Shown piece after piece: positions 24,049-33,693 of a DNA stretch of 38,506 bases. The first letter of the stretch is position 1, and every line of letters starts with the position of its first letter. Position numbers and translations under genes: made by a program. The stretch lies in the NCBI GenBank assembly GCA_021813595.1, contig JAKAKF010000149.1, positions 1 to 38,506 of the forward strand. The letters are read 5' to 3'. The DNA is from a bacterium. GTDB lineage: Bacteria; SZUA-79; Acidulodesulfobacterales; Acidulodesulfobacteraceae. The notes beneath the pieces were generated by a model, which saw only the letters and a list, made by a program, of their open reading frames with translations, made no database searches and was not told the origin of the DNA.

Positions 24049-25096
24049 AAAAGTAGAACTAAAATTGAATGAAGAGAGCCGTTTTATAGGCATTACTATG
24101 GGCGACCCCGGTGGAATAGGGCCGGAAATAGCAATTAAGTCCGTTAAGCATTTCATAGAAAACGAAGCCGAATATATTAAACCGATTATTTTCGGATCTT
24201 TTGAAAATATAGAATATACTTCGCAAAATATAATAAAAACCGATATCCCTATAAATTTAATTAAGCCTGATTCTTTTATAGATTATGCTTATCAAACAGG
24301 AAAAATAAACGTAATAGATTTAGCTTCTAAATCTTATGCGCAGGTTAAGTATGGAAACGTTAACCACACTTATGCAAAAGACGTCGAAAAATTTATAGAA
24401 ACCGCAGTTGATTTTTCTATAAAAGAAAAAATACTAGGTTTTGCTACTGCTCCTATAAATAAAGATATGATGCTTAAGGGAGGGGCAAGATTCGGCGGAC
24501 ACACCGAACTATTAGGGTATTTAGCAGGTTCCGACGATTTTGCCATGCTTTTCTATTCAGATAAACTTATTGCTATTCTTTCGACTATCCATATACCTAT
24601 TTCGGAAGTTCCAGTTAAAATTACTAAAAATCTGCTAAGAAAAATAATAAAAATTTCTATAGAATGGTTAAAAAAAGACCTGGGGAAAAATAGTCCTAAT
24701 ATTGCCGTTCTAGGTTTAAATCCTCATGCTGGGGAAAACGGAAGAATAGGAAACGAAGAGAAAGAAATTATAGTTCCCGTTATAGAGGAATTTAAAAATT
24801 ATAAAGAAAATATAGCCGGCCCTTTCCCTGCGGATAGTTTTTTTGCCGAAAAATATAAAAAATTCGATTTAATCGTTGCTATGTATCACGATCAGGCGTT
24901 GATACCTTTTAAACTGCTTTCGTTTCATAAGGGGGTCAACGTTACGGCGGGTTTAAAATTTATCAGGACGTCACCGGTTCACGGAACGGCTTACGATATT
25001 GCCGGTAAGAACAAGGCTGATTGCGGCAGTATGATAGAATCCATAAAATTAGTCGGCAGGATATCGGAGAATAGAAAAAGATGGAAAGAAAGATAG
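24038..25096 (+). CDS. pdxA: 4-hydroxythreonine-4-phosphate dehydrogenase
   Basis: NAD-dependent enzyme of the DXP-dependent pyridoxal 5'-phosphate pathway; up to 352 residues. It begins with the family hallmark [14 protein letters not shown] and carries the three metal-binding His contexts [22 protein letters not shown] and [12 protein letters not shown]. The start is uncertain: TTG 24038 overlaps surA by 11 nt, and a second in-frame TTG lies at 24065; neither has a good Shine-Dalgarno. The 3' end overlaps uvrA by 16 nt, so surA-pdxA-uvrA are probably translationally coupled. Confidence 0.95.
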   Translation: MQHKKVELKLNEESRFIGITMGDPGGIGPEIAIKSVKHFIENEAEYIKPIIFGSFENIEYTSQNIIKTDIPINLIKPDSFIDYAYQTGKINVIDLASKSYAQVKYGNVNHTYAKDVEKFIETAVDFSIKEKILGFATAPINKDMMLKGGARFGGHTELLGYLAGSDDFAMLFYSDKLIAILSTIHIPISEVPVKITKNLLRKIIKISIEWLKKDLGKNSPNIAVLGLNPHAGENGRIGNEEKEIIVPVIEEFKNYKENIAGPFPADSFFAEKYKKFDLIVAMYHDQALIPFKLLSFHKGVNVTAGLKFIRTSPVHGTAYDIAGKNKADCGSMIESIKLVGRISENRKRWKER

Positions 25097-27897
25097 TTAT
25101 TAAAGGAGCAAGACAGCATAATTTAAAAAATATAAACGTCGAGATACCCAAAGACAAGCTTGTAGTTATAACGGGACTTTCAGGCTCCGGCAAATCCTCC
25201 CTTGCGTTCGACACCGTATTTGCAGAAGGGCAAAGGAGATATCTTGAATCTCTGTCGTCATATGCGCGGCAGTTCATGGAACAAATGGATAAACCGGACG
25301 TAGATTCGGTAGAAGGACTTTCTCCGGCCATTTCTATCGAACAAAAGTCCGTCAGTAAAAATCCCCGTTCTACGGTCGGCACAATTACCGAAATATACGA
25401 TTATTTAAGAGTTCTTTTCGCCAGAATAGGTATTCCGTACTGTTATAAGTGCGGTAAAAAAATCGAACCAAAAACCATAGATAGTATGGTGAAATCGGTT
25501 TATTCCAATAAAGCCGGCGAAAAACTTATAGTTCTATCTCCTATAGCAATTAACAGAAAGGGAGAGTTTAAGGCAAAATTCGACGATTACTTAAAACATG
25601 GTTTTTATAGAATTTATGCCGACGGGAAGGAATATAATTTAGACGAACCGATTAATTTAGACAAAAAAAAGAAGCATAATATAGACTTAGTCATAGACAG
25701 GCTGACAATAAAAGAAGAAAATAAAAAAAGACTGTTCGATTCCATAGAACTTGCTTTAAAATTATCTTCCGGCATATTAAAACTTAGATATGAAGACAGG
25801 GAAGAAATATTAACCGAAAATTCTATCTGCTTAGACTGCAATATAAGTTACGGCAAACCGGAACCCGCAGTTTTTTCCTTTAACAGCCCGCAGGGCGCTT
25901 GTCCCGAATGCGGCGGTTTGGGTTACAAGGAATATTTTGACGAGGATCTGATAGTTCCCGATAAAAATCTTTCGTTAAAAGAAGATGCTATAATTATTTT
26001 TAAAAATTCTACTCCCGTATATAAAAGCCAAATTTTTAACTCGCTTTCAAAACATTACGGATTTGATTTATATACTCCTTATAAAGATTTGAGCGCAGAT
26101 ATAAAGCAGGCATTACTATACGGTTCGGGAGAAGAAAAAATTAAATTTTTCGATGCGACCGGCGGCTCTTCCTATCATTTAAGGCACTGGGAAGGTATAA
26201 TACCAATGCTTGAAAGAAATATAGCCGAAGGAAATTATCTGCTGGATCCTAATAAATTCAAATCGGAAAAAGTTTGTCCCGAATGCGGCGGTTTCAGGTT
26301 AAGGAAAGAATCTTTAAGCTATAAAATAGGCGGACTAAATATAGCGGAAATTTCGGATTTAAGCGTTAAAAATGCGCTGGATTTTTTTAATAAGCTTGAA
26401 TTAAGCAATTACGAGATTGAAATTGCGGCAAAAATTTTAAACGAGGTTAAAGAAAGGTTAAGGTTTTTAGTAAATGTAGGGCTTGAATATCTGACTCTTT
26501 CAAGGCAGGCGCAGACGCTGTCGGGCGGGGAATCGCAGAGGATAAGGTTAGCTTCGCAAATAGGTTCCGGACTTACCGGCGTTTTATACGTAATGGACGA
26601 GCCGAGTATAGGACTGCATATGCGGGATAACGAGAGGCTTCTTAAGACCATTTTTGAATTGCGGGATAAAGGCAACAGTCTGATAGTCGTGGAGCACGAC
26701 GAAACTACAATGCTCAAATCAGACTATATAATCGATATGGGTCCAGGTGCGGGGAAGAACGGCGGCTACGTTATAGCGCACGGAACTCCGGAAGAAATTA
26801 TGAAAAATCCGGATTCTTTAACCGGCAAATATTTGACGGGGCAGTTAAAAATTCCGATACCCGAATTCAGAAGGGAGCATTTATCCGGTTATTTAGAAAT
26901 AAAAGGCGCAAATATGAATAATTTAAAAAATATAGACGTTAAAATCCCGCTGAATAATTTTGTATGTATAACGGGAGTTTCAGGGTCGGGGAAAAGCACT
27001 TTGATTTTGGATACTCTATATCAGGCGGTTTTTGCCTACAAGAACGGTTACGCCGTCGATTTTAAGAGGTTTAATATCGATGCTATAAAGAACGTAGATT
27101 ATTTCGACAGAGTAGTTAATATAGACCAGTCGCCTATAGGAAGAACTCCAAGGTCTAATCCTGCAACATATACCGGAATTTTTACTTTAATAAGGGAAAT
27201 TTTCGCCGGCACTAAAGAATCGAAATCAAGGGGCTACGATCCCGGCAGATTCAGTTTTAACGTTAAAGGAGGCAGATGCGAAGCCTGCAGCGGAGACGGC
27301 GTAAAAAAAATAGAAATGCTTTTTATGCCCGACGTTTATGTTATGTGCGACGTATGCAAAGGTAAAAGATATAATGCCCCTACGTTAGAAATCACTTATA
27401 AAAATAAAAATATTTACGACGTTTTAAATATGACGGTTAAAGAAGCTTACGATTTTTTTAACGCTATTCCGCCGCTTGCCCATAAACTAAAATTTTTAAT
27501 AGACGTCGGATTAGATTATATAAATCTAGGCCAGCTTGCAACCACGCTTTCGGGAGGCGAAGCCCAGAGAATAAAGCTGTCGAAAGAATTATCGAGACCG
27601 GGACAGTATAAAACATTATATATACTTGACGAACCGACGACAGGGCTTCATTTCGACGATATCAGCAAGCTTTTGACCATATTAAACCTTCTCGTAGAAG
27701 CCGGAAATACCGTTATAGTTATCGAACACAATTTAGATGTCATAAAATCCGCAGATTACATAATAGATATGGGTCCGGAAGGCGGCGAAGGCGGCGGCAG
27801 GATAATAGCTACCGGAACGCCCGAAGAGATTTCCGTTAACAAGAGTTCGTCTATCGGTAAATATTTATCCAGATTAACAGATTTTAATTTCAAATAA
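25081..27897 (+). CDS. uvrA: excinuclease ABC subunit A
   Basis: Damage-sensing ABC-type ATPase of nucleotide excision repair; 938 residues against 940 in E. coli. The first ATPase half has GLSGSGKSS near residue 32, a Zn finger (CLDC ... CPEC) and the signature [14 protein letters not shown] followed by MDEPSIGLH. The second half has GVSGSGKST near 632, a second Zn finger (CEAC ... CDVC), [15 protein letters not shown] and LDEPTTGLH. All catalytic motifs look intact. It begins inside the end of pdxA (GGAGA is 11 nt upstream) and shares the block with mfd, which recruits UvrA at stalled polymerases. Confidence 0.98.
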   Translation: MERKIVIKGARQHNLKNINVEIPKDKLVVITGLSGSGKSSLAFDTVFAEGQRRYLESLSSYARQFMEQMDKPDVDSVEGLSPAISIEQKSVSKNPRSTVGTITEIYDYLRVLFARIGIPYCYKCGKKIEPKTIDSMVKSVYSNKAGEKLIVLSPIAINRKGEFKAKFDDYLKHGFYRIYADGKEYNLDEPINLDKKKKHNIDLVIDRLTIKEENKKRLFDSIELALKLSSGILKLRYEDREEILTENSICLDCNISYGKPEPAVFSFNSPQGACPECGGLGYKEYFDEDLIVPDKNLSLKEDAIIIFKNSTPVYKSQIFNSLSKHYGFDLYTPYKDLSADIKQALLYGSGEEKIKFFDATGGSSYHLRHWEGIIPMLERNIAEGNYLLDPNKFKSEKVCPECGGFRLRKESLSYKIGGLNIAEISDLSVKNALDFFNKLELSNYEIEIAAKILNEVKERLRFLVNVGLEYLTLSRQAQTLSGGESQRIRLASQIGSGLTGVLYVMDEPSIGLHMRDNERLLKTIFELRDKGNSLIVVEHDETTMLKSDYIIDMGPGAGKNGGYVIAHGTPEEIMKNPDSLTGKYLTGQLKIPIPEFRREHLSGYLEIKGANMNNLKNIDVKIPLNNFVCITGVSGSGKSTLILDTLYQAVFAYKNGYAVDFKRFNIDAIKNVDYFDRVVNIDQSPIGRTPRSNPATYTGIFTLIREIFAGTKESKSRGYDPGRFSFNVKGGRCEACSGDGVKKIEMLFMPDVYVMCDVCKGKRYNAPTLEITYKNKNIYDVLNMTVKEAYDFFNAIPPLAHKLKFLIDVGLDYINLGQLATTLSGGEAQRIKLSKELSRPGQYKTLYILDEPTTGLHFDDISKLLTILNLLVEAGNTVIVIEHNLDVIKSADYIIDMGPEGGEGGGRIIATGTPEEISVNKSSSIGKYLSRLTDFNFK

Positions 27898-28282
27898 TTT
27901 CATATCATTTCTTTTTATTTCATATCTTTTCATAAAATAGCATAATAATCTAAATTAAATTCAGACCGATTCCATTTTTACACGCATAACAAAAGACATA
28001 GTTTTATAAGCGCAGTAAAGGATGCCCGCAGAGACTATTATTGAATTATCGCTTTAATCCTGCAATTTATAAGCAATAATTCCTGAATTATTAATCGTAA
28101 TTTTGCTTTAAGGCTTGTATAAAGGCTATTTTATATCGGTCATATCTAAATTTTAATAAAAATATTTCATGGCATAGAAAATGCTTCCTAACTATATTAT
28201 ATTTAGGATTTTATGCTTTTATATAAATTATTATTTTATTTTTTTTATTAATCGCTTTTATTTTTTAATAATTGGAGGAACA
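27898..28282 (+). promoter_or_regulatory. long AT-rich leader before the proton ATPase gene
   Basis: This 385-bp gap holds no convincing reading frame on either strand. The only clear structures are a perfect 8-bp palindrome AATAATTC-CT-GAATTATT (28075-28092) and a repeated TTTATAAGC. I tried to match known riboswitch consensus sequences by eye and found none. It presumably carries the ATPase promoter and a long 5' leader. Confidence 0.3.
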
Positions 28283-30712
28283 ATGGCTGAAAAAGCATTA
28301 GAGCATGAGTACATCTGCCTAACTACCGAACAGGCAAACAAGAAGATTGAAGTATGCGGCTTGAACGCCGTAGAAGAAGAGAAAAGAAACCCGGTAAAAG
28401 AATTTTTGAAAAGATTCTGGGGACCTATTCCATGGATGCTTGAATTTGCAGCTCTTCTAGAAATAATAGTAGGAATAACAAGAAAACAGGACGTAAAGTT
28501 TATTGAAGCCGCAATAATTTTAGCCCTTTTAATATTTAACAGCATAATGTCTTTTATGCATGAAGGCAAAGCACAGAAAGCTCTTGAACTTTTAAAGCAG
28601 CGTCTATCGGTCAAAGCGAGGGTTATGAGGGACGACAAATGGACGATATTAGACGCAAAATATCTCGTTCCCGACGATATCATACATTTAAGGATGGGCG
28701 ATTTTGTTCCTGCGGATATTAAGATACTGGACAGCCAGATACAATTAGACCAGTCGGCGCTCACGGGGGAGTCTCTTCCTATAGAAGCCGAGACTGGAAG
28801 CGTTGCCTATTCCGGTTCGGTAGTAAAAAGAGGCGAAGCAACAGGAATCGTCGTAGCTACGGGAAAGGAGAGTTACTTCGGAAAAACCGCCGAACTTGTT
28901 AAAATTGCTAAGACCAAGAGCAATCTGTCGAAACTTATTTTTAAAATAGTCAAGTATATGATTTATATGGATTTTATTCTGCTTGCGTTTTTTCTGGTTT
29001 ACGCTCTTTCACACGGTTTCAGTCCGGCAGACACTATAGTATTTATATTAGTTATTTTAATAGCCGCTATTCCTATTGCACTTCCGGCTACTTATACGCT
29101 TTCCACGGCATTAGGAGCAGTCGAACTCTCAAAAAAAGGCGTTCTTACCACTAAATTATCCGCCATAGAAGAGTCTGCGGCAATGACGGTTCTTTGTTCG
29201 GATAAGACAGGAACGCTTACGGAAAATAAGGTTATACTGGAAGATATAACTCCTGTGGGAGAACATACGAAAGAAGAACTTTTAACTTACTCTATTATGG
29301 CAAGCGACGAGAAAAGCCAGGATGCATTAGACGACGCTATATTTAAAGTTACTAACCCGATGAACTTAAAGCCTGAAGGGGAGAGGGTTTCTTTTACGCC
29401 CTTCGATCCTGCCACCAAAAGAACCGAAGGTCTCTACAAAGCCGGCGGGGAAGAAGTCAAAATATTCAAAGGACAGCCGGCAACGATATGGAATCTTACG
29501 CAGAAAGGCACCGAAACGGCATACAAATATGAAAATATCGAAAAAGAACTTGCGCAGAAAGGCGAAAGAGTTCTTGCAACGGCTTACGAGAAAGGCGGAA
29601 AGTATGAATTTTTAGGGTTTTTAGGGTTTATGGACCCTGAAAGACCCGATTCTAAACCGCTTGTTCAGGAACTTCGCAATCTCGGCGTCAGAGTTATAAT
29701 GTTAACCGGCGATACCGCAATTACCGCTAAAACCATTGCCAAAAGATTAGATATAGGCGATAAGGTTTGTGAAAGAAAAGAGCTTATTGAAATGAGCAAA
29801 GACAAAGAAAAAGAAAAAAACCTTGCTGATTTCGACGTGTTCGGGGGTATTTATCCGGAAGATAAATACAATATAGTTAAAGCTTTACAGGATAACAACT
29901 ATATAGTAGGCATGACCGGCGACGGAGTTAACGATTCTCCGGCGCTAAAGCAGGCAGAGGTAGGTATAGCGGTTTCCGGTTCTACGGACGTCGCTAAAGC
30001 CGCCGCAAGTATAGTGCTTACCGATCCGGGTTTATCCGATATCGTATCTGCGATAAAAACCAGCAGGGAAATATTTCAGAGAATGGCCACTTGGGTTCTT
30101 AATAAGATAGCTAAAACAATAGAGATTTCTTTCTTTACTATATTCGGTATTATTCTTATGAACTATTATTATAATACGCCGGCAAAAAATTCGTTTATAA
30201 TTACCCCCGTGCTTGTAATTTTATTGCTTTTTACCAACGATTTCGTTACTATGTCTATTTCGACAGACAATGTTAAGCATTCGCTAAAACCAAACGAGTG
30301 GAAGATTAAAAATATGGTCATAGGTTCGGTGGCTATGGGCGTATTTCAATTGATTTTCTCTTTTGGCGCCCTTGTTTATTATAAGATGCAGGGCCATTAC
30401 GATATGGACCAAATTGCGACTATAGTGTTTTTAATAATGGTGTTTACCGGACAAGGAGTACTTTATTTAGTCAGAACGGCCGATTATTTTTATAAGAGCG
30501 CGCCGTCAAAATATATGCTTATTGCCACTATAGCGGATTTAATAGTCGTCTCGATGCTGGCATGGTTCGGCATAAGTTTCGAGAATCATCCGCTTATAGC
30601 GCGGATACCGTTTACGGAGATAATCAGGCTTTATATATTCGGAGCTGTTTATCTGTTCTTAGTCGATATAATAAAAGTAAGGATTTTCAGGAAATATAAC
30701 GTGAGGCCTTAG
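28283..30712 (+). CDS. P-type plasma-membrane H+-ATPase (P3A type)
   Basis: An 809-residue ATP-driven cation pump of the proton-exporting P3A class. In order it has a cytoplasmic N-terminus, the actuator loop with LTGESLPIEA, the M4 motif AAIPIALPATYTLS, the phosphorylation site CSDKTGTLTENK (Asp307) and the hinge TGDGVNDSPALKQAEVGIAV. In M6, FTNDFVTMSIS has Asp653 at the place of the proton-carrying Asp of plant AHA2 (NDGTIMTIS). There is no long C-terminal autoinhibitory domain. The start is ATG 28283 with TTGGAGGAA upstream; a longer frame from 28181 is rejected. Such pumps occur in many acid-tolerant prokaryotes and can expel protons at low pH. Selectivity for H+ is inferred, not shown. 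Confidence 0.92.
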   Translation: MAEKALEHEYICLTTEQANKKIEVCGLNAVEEEKRNPVKEFLKRFWGPIPWMLEFAALLEIIVGITRKQDVKFIEAAIILALLIFNSIMSFMHEGKAQKALELLKQRLSVKARVMRDDKWTILDAKYLVPDDIIHLRMGDFVPADIKILDSQIQLDQSALTGESLPIEAETGSVAYSGSVVKRGEATGIVVATGKESYFGKTAELVKIAKTKSNLSKLIFKIVKYMIYMDFILLAFFLVYALSHGFSPADTIVFILVILIAAIPIALPATYTLSTALGAVELSKKGVLTTKLSAIEESAAMTVLCSDKTGTLTENKVILEDITPVGEHTKEELLTYSIMASDEKSQDALDDAIFKVTNPMNLKPEGERVSFTPFDPATKRTEGLYKAGGEEVKIFKGQPATIWNLTQKGTETAYKYENIEKELAQKGERVLATAYEKGGKYEFLGFLGFMDPERPDSKPLVQELRNLGVRVIMLTGDTAITAKTIAKRLDIGDKVCERKELIEMSKDKEKEKNLADFDVFGGIYPEDKYNIVKALQDNNYIVGMTGDGVNDSPALKQAEVGIAVSGSTDVAKAAASIVLTDPGLSDIVSAIKTSREIFQRMATWVLNKIAKTIEISFFTIFGIILMNYYYNTPAKNSFIITPVLVILLLFTNDFVTMSISTDNVKHSLKPNEWKIKNMVIGSVAMGVFQLIFSFGALVYYKMQGHYDMDQIATIVFLIMVFTGQGVLYLVRTADYFYKSAPSKYMLIATIADLIVVSMLAWFGISFENHPLIARIPFTEIIRLYIFGAVYLFLVDIIKVRIFRKYNVRP

Positions 30713-30729
30713 TGCCGCCTGAAATTTGC

Positions 30730-30762
30730 CTCATCCGCTCTAATTTATAAAGAGCGGATGAG
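30730..30762. terminator. bidirectional intrinsic terminator
   Basis: CTCATCCGCTCT (30730-30741) pairs with AGAGCGGATGAG (30751-30762) around a 9-nt AT loop, followed on the plus strand by ATTTTGTTT. It separates the convergent ATPase and AAA+ regulator genes. Confidence 0.85.
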
Positions 30763-30769
30763 ATTTTGT

Positions 30770-31768
30770 TTATATAAGTTTTTCGTAAATTTCGTATCGC
30801 TTTAATTTCCTCCACAGCGTAGAGTATGAAATATCCAATATTTTACATGCCTTATTTCTTTTATATTTTGCTTTTTTCAAAGCGGATATAATTCTGCTTT
30901 TTTCGGACGTAATATCGAAAATATCTTCTACGTCGTTTTGGTTTGATTCAACCTTATAATTTTCCTGCAATTTTTGAGTCCTGCGTTTTTCTTTTATCGT
31001 ATGGCGGCGTATATCGATTCCGCACTCTTTAAGGGATTGGACTTTTTTGCATCCGTCGTAATTTAAAATAAGAATTCTGTCAAGAGCCGAAGTCATTTCC
31101 CTGATATTTCCCGGCCACCCGTATTCGAGACATTCTTCCATAAATTTTTTACAATAAGAAATTTTCAAGCTTTTTAAATAATTTTCGATAAAATATCTTA
31201 TAAAATTAGGTCTTTGCCTCAGAGGAGGGATGTTTACGTTAATAGTCGAAATCCTATAATAAAAATCTTCCCTCATAAATCCGGTCGTTATTTTTTCTTC
31301 GATATTTGAATTGGTGGAGAATGCCGTCCATAAGTTTAACAATTCCGGCACCGTACTGCCTACTTTTTCGCAAACGCGATAATCCAGGAAGTATAATAGT
31401 TTAGACTGGTTGTCCATAGTTAAAGTGTCCACGTCGTCGAAAAATAATACTCCGTTATCTGCAGTTTGCGCTTTTCCATTAGTGGTTTCTACGGCGCCTG
31501 TAAATGCTCCCTTTAAATGTCCGCAAAGCACAGATTGAAAAAGCTCGCCGGATAAATTAAAACAGGAAACGGTTACTAAAGGTTTTGACGGAAAAATTTT
31601 TTTTGATACAAAATTAATCAGCGTAGTTTTTCCGGTGCCTGTTTCACCTTGAATGAGAAGATTTGTTTTAGTCTTTGCAGCTTTTTCTATGATTTTTATG
31701 CATTTCCCTATTCTTGAATCGGGAAACTCTTCTGCGTAGCGTTCTATTAATTCATTCTGTAAATTCAT
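30770..31768 (-). CDS. sigma-54-dependent activator-type AAA+ protein without a sensory domain
   Basis: A 332-residue bacterial enhancer-binding protein that starts directly with the AAA+ ATPase, like PspF, with no receiver, GAF or PAS domain. Walker A is GETGTGKT (41-48), the sigma-54 contact loop GAFTGA is intact (87-92), Walker B reads LFFDDVD (108-114; the usual catalytic Glu is Asp112), and the arginine-finger region REDFYYRIS follows. A linker leads to a Fis-type helix-turn-helix at the C-terminus (NKACKILDISYSTLWRKLK). Because it has no sensor, it may be controlled by a partner protein or constitutively. It is divergent from the Rieske/cytochrome b operon (275-bp gap). I see no clear -24/-12 promoter there, so its targets are unknown. 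Confidence 0.88.
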   Translation of the reverse strand: MNLQNELIERYAEEFPDSRIGKCIKIIEKAAKTKTNLLIQGETGTGKTTLINFVSKKIFPSKPLVTVSCFNLSGELFQSVLCGHLKGAFTGAVETTNGKAQTADNGVLFFDDVDTLTMDNQSKLLYFLDYRVCEKVGSTVPELLNLWTAFSTNSNIEEKITTGFMREDFYYRISTINVNIPPLRQRPNFIRYFIENYLKSLKISYCKKFMEECLEYGWPGNIREMTSALDRILILNYDGCKKVQSLKECGIDIRRHTIKEKRRTQKLQENYKVESNQNDVEDIFDITSEKSRIISALKKAKYKRNKACKILDISYSTLWRKLKRYEIYEKLI

Positions 31769-31860
31769 TTTAGATGTAGGATGCAGATAAAATTATTGAT
31801 TAATTCGCATAATGCAAAAGCTTTTTATTTCTTATACAACATTTTTAATTTAAAATCAAA

Positions 31861-31896
31861 TTTTTAATGGAGTTTTTAATGTAGTTTTTAAGAGAG
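31861..31896 (+). repeat. three tandem 12-bp repeats upstream of the Rieske operon
   Basis: TTTTTAATGGAG, TTTTTAATGTAG and TTTTTAAGAGAG follow one another exactly at 31861, 31873 and 31885. A related TTTAAAAACGAC comes next. They lie 93-128 bp downstream of the divergent AAA+ gene start and about 150 bp before the Rieske start. They could be regulator sites or phased A/T tracts; period 12 is not an exact helical repeat. Confidence 0.55.
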
Positions 31897-31924
31897 TTTA
31901 AAAACGACAGATCAAAAAAATATA

Positions 31925-31953
31925 TTGACTTTTTGCTTCTTAAGTGATAAAAA
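31925..31953 (+). promoter_or_regulatory. candidate sigma-70-type promoter for the bc-complex operon
   Basis: TTGACT (31925-31930), a 17-nt spacer, then TAAAAA (31948-31953) match a -35/-10 arrangement, placing transcription start about 85 nt before the Rieske start codon. The -10 is weak. Confidence 0.4.
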
Positions 31954-32043
31954 ATAATATTTAGTGTTTTAAAAATACCGTGGATATTAAGGGTTGAAAA
32001 CCATATGTATAACTAAATAAATTATTTTAATAAGGGGGGTAAA

Positions 32044-32565
32044 ATGACTAAAAGTTCGGAAGATTCGCCGTCAAGGCGAACTTTTATGACCGTTGTAATC
32101 GGATTAATTTCGGCCGTAATAGGCGTTGCCGTTGCAATACCTATACTTGGCGAAGTTTTAAGTCCATTGTTCAAAAAAAGAGACATAGTATGGGCTGAAC
32201 TTGGCAAAATCGACGACTTAAATAAAATCGAGCCTTTAACGCCAAAGTTTGTTCCGGTTTATTTCAGGGTAAAAGAAGGCTGGACAATCAACACGCTTCC
32301 AAGACAGGTTATAGTCGTTAAAGACATAACCGGAAAACTTTATTTCTTTTCAAATCAATGTACGCATTTAGGATGTCCTCTCCACTGGATACCTGCAAGA
32401 CAAAAGTTTTTATGCCCGTGCCACGGCGGTATGTTTAACGTTCTAGGCAAGGTAGTGGGTGGTCCGCCGCCAAGACCTTTATTTCAATGGGTTTATAAAG
32501 TAAATAGCGGTAAAGTTTTAATTCAAAATAAGTTTATCGATAATCCAAAGGATAGGGGGGTCTGA
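32044..32565 (+). CDS. petA: Rieske [2Fe-2S] subunit of a quinol:cytochrome c oxidoreductase
   Basis: A 173-residue iron-sulfur subunit of a bc1/b6f-type complex. A twin-arginine-like N-terminus (SRRTFMT) leads into one membrane anchor (about 15-38). The cluster ligands are Cys106 and His108 in CTHLGC (with Cys111) and Cys124 and His127 in CPCHGG (with Cys126 for the disulfide). The GGPPPRPL proline loop is present. It transfers electrons from quinol at the Qo site to the c-type cytochrome. A strong AAGGGGGG precedes ATG 32044. Its stop overlaps the cytochrome b start (TGATG), so the two are translationally coupled. Confidence 0.95.
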   Translation: MTKSSEDSPSRRTFMTVVIGLISAVIGVAVAIPILGEVLSPLFKKRDIVWAELGKIDDLNKIEPLTPKFVPVYFRVKEGWTINTLPRQVIVVKDITGKLYFFSNQCTHLGCPLHWIPARQKFLCPCHGGMFNVLGKVVGGPPPRPLFQWVYKVNSGKVLIQNKFIDNPKDRGV

Positions 32566-33671
32566 TGTTTAAAAAAATTCAGGAATGGTTTGACGAAAGA
32601 ATTGGTCTCACCGAACTAATAAATGAGTTTAACGGCGAAAGGATACCTGCAAGGGGCGGTTGGGCATATACTTTCGGCAGTTTGCTCGCTTTTCTTTTCA
32701 TAATTCAGGTAGTAACGGGAATGTTCCTTTTGTTTTATTACGTGCCGTATTTTCCGATGGCAAGAAATTCTACCTATTTTATAAAGCATCATGTTTTATT
32801 GGGCAATATTCTCCTCGGTATTCATTTATGGGGTGCGTTTACCATGATTTTTATTCTTCTCGTGCACATGTCCAGGGTTTATTTTTCGGGTTCATATAAA
32901 AAGCCTAGAGAAATGCAATGGGTTGCGGGAATGGTTTTATTCTCCGTCGTAGTAATACTTGGTTTGACGGGTTATATGCTTATAGGAAACGAAAATTCGT
33001 GGTGGACGATAAACGTTTTAGATAATGTAGCATCGCATATGCCGATTATCGGCGGTTTTTTGAGGATAATAGTAAAAGGCGGGACAGAAACGTCGGTTTT
33101 GACTATGCAGCATATATTTGCTATTCACGTTTGGCTTTTGCCGATAGTGGTCATTATGTTTATACCTATACATATTTTCTTGGTCAGGAAGACCGGAGAG
33201 CAGGGTATGGCGCTGGAATACAAAAACAGCAAACTCTCGGACGACGACGTTAATAAATGGAAACATCCGGATGCAACGGTTCCTTTTTTTCCCGACCAGC
33301 TTTTTAAGGATATGATAGTGGCGCTCGGCGTATTTGCCGTGATTTATTTCCTCGCCGTTTATTATGGAGCGGCCATAGGGCCTATGTACAGACCTCTTGC
33401 TTTAAATTTCGCGCCGGAAGCAGACTGGTATTTCTTGGCAAACGAGGAACTTCTTAAATATTTCCCGGGTCACGGACTTATAATATTTTCCACGTTTCTT
33501 GTCCCTGCGATAGGTTTCGCGATACTTTTCGTATTGCCGTTTATCGACAGGGGGCACGAAAGAAGTCCTTTTAAAAGACCTGCCGCAACGGTGCTTGGGA
33601 TTTTGTTTCTCCTTTTGTTAGTTTACTTAACATTAATCGGCGGCGAACCAAAAGCGCCTGCTACCGTATAA
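32565..33671 (+). CDS. petB: cytochrome b subunit (b6-like N-terminus fused with subunit IV-like C-terminus)
   Basis: A 368-residue membrane subunit carrying two b hemes. The helix B His pair is IHLWGAF...VHMSR with 13 residues between, as in all cytochrome b. The helix D pair is IHVWLLP...IHIFLV with 14 residues between, as in b6f and Gram-positive bc complexes, and RKTG follows. The C-terminal half contains FPDQLFKD and a modified Qo motif PEADWYF in place of PEWY, then helices like subunit IV. It therefore looks like a fused b6+IV, shorter than mitochondrial-type cytochrome b. It overlaps the Rieske gene by 1 nt and is 22 nt before the third subunit. Confidence 0.94.
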   Translation: MFKKIQEWFDERIGLTELINEFNGERIPARGGWAYTFGSLLAFLFIIQVVTGMFLLFYYVPYFPMARNSTYFIKHHVLLGNILLGIHLWGAFTMIFILLVHMSRVYFSGSYKKPREMQWVAGMVLFSVVVILGLTGYMLIGNENSWWTINVLDNVASHMPIIGGFLRIIVKGGTETSVLTMQHIFAIHVWLLPIVVIMFIPIHIFLVRKTGEQGMALEYKNSKLSDDDVNKWKHPDATVPFFPDQLFKDMIVALGVFAVIYFLAVYYGAAIGPMYRPLALNFAPEADWYFLANEELLKYFPGHGLIIFSTFLVPAIGFAILFVLPFIDRGHERSPFKRPAATVLGILFLLLLVYLTLIGGEPKAPATV

Positions 33672-33693
33672 AATAAAAAGAGGAGTAAATACG

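Noticed and set aside
27990..28080. Possible peptide remnant or riboswitch in the ATPase leader
   Set aside because: The short plus-strand frame is broken by stops, and the bases do not match c-di-GMP or other riboswitch consensus sequences I could recall.
28181..28282. 34-residue hydrophobic N-terminal extension of the proton ATPase
   Set aside because: It is AT-rich leader sequence; ATG 28283 is preceded by TTGGAGGAA and begins a typical P3A N-terminus.
31769..32043. Sigma-54 (-24/-12) promoter near the AAA+ activator
   Set aside because: No GG-N10-GC pair with acceptable flanks was found by eye; a sigma-70-like TTGACT-17-TAAAAA is the better candidate.
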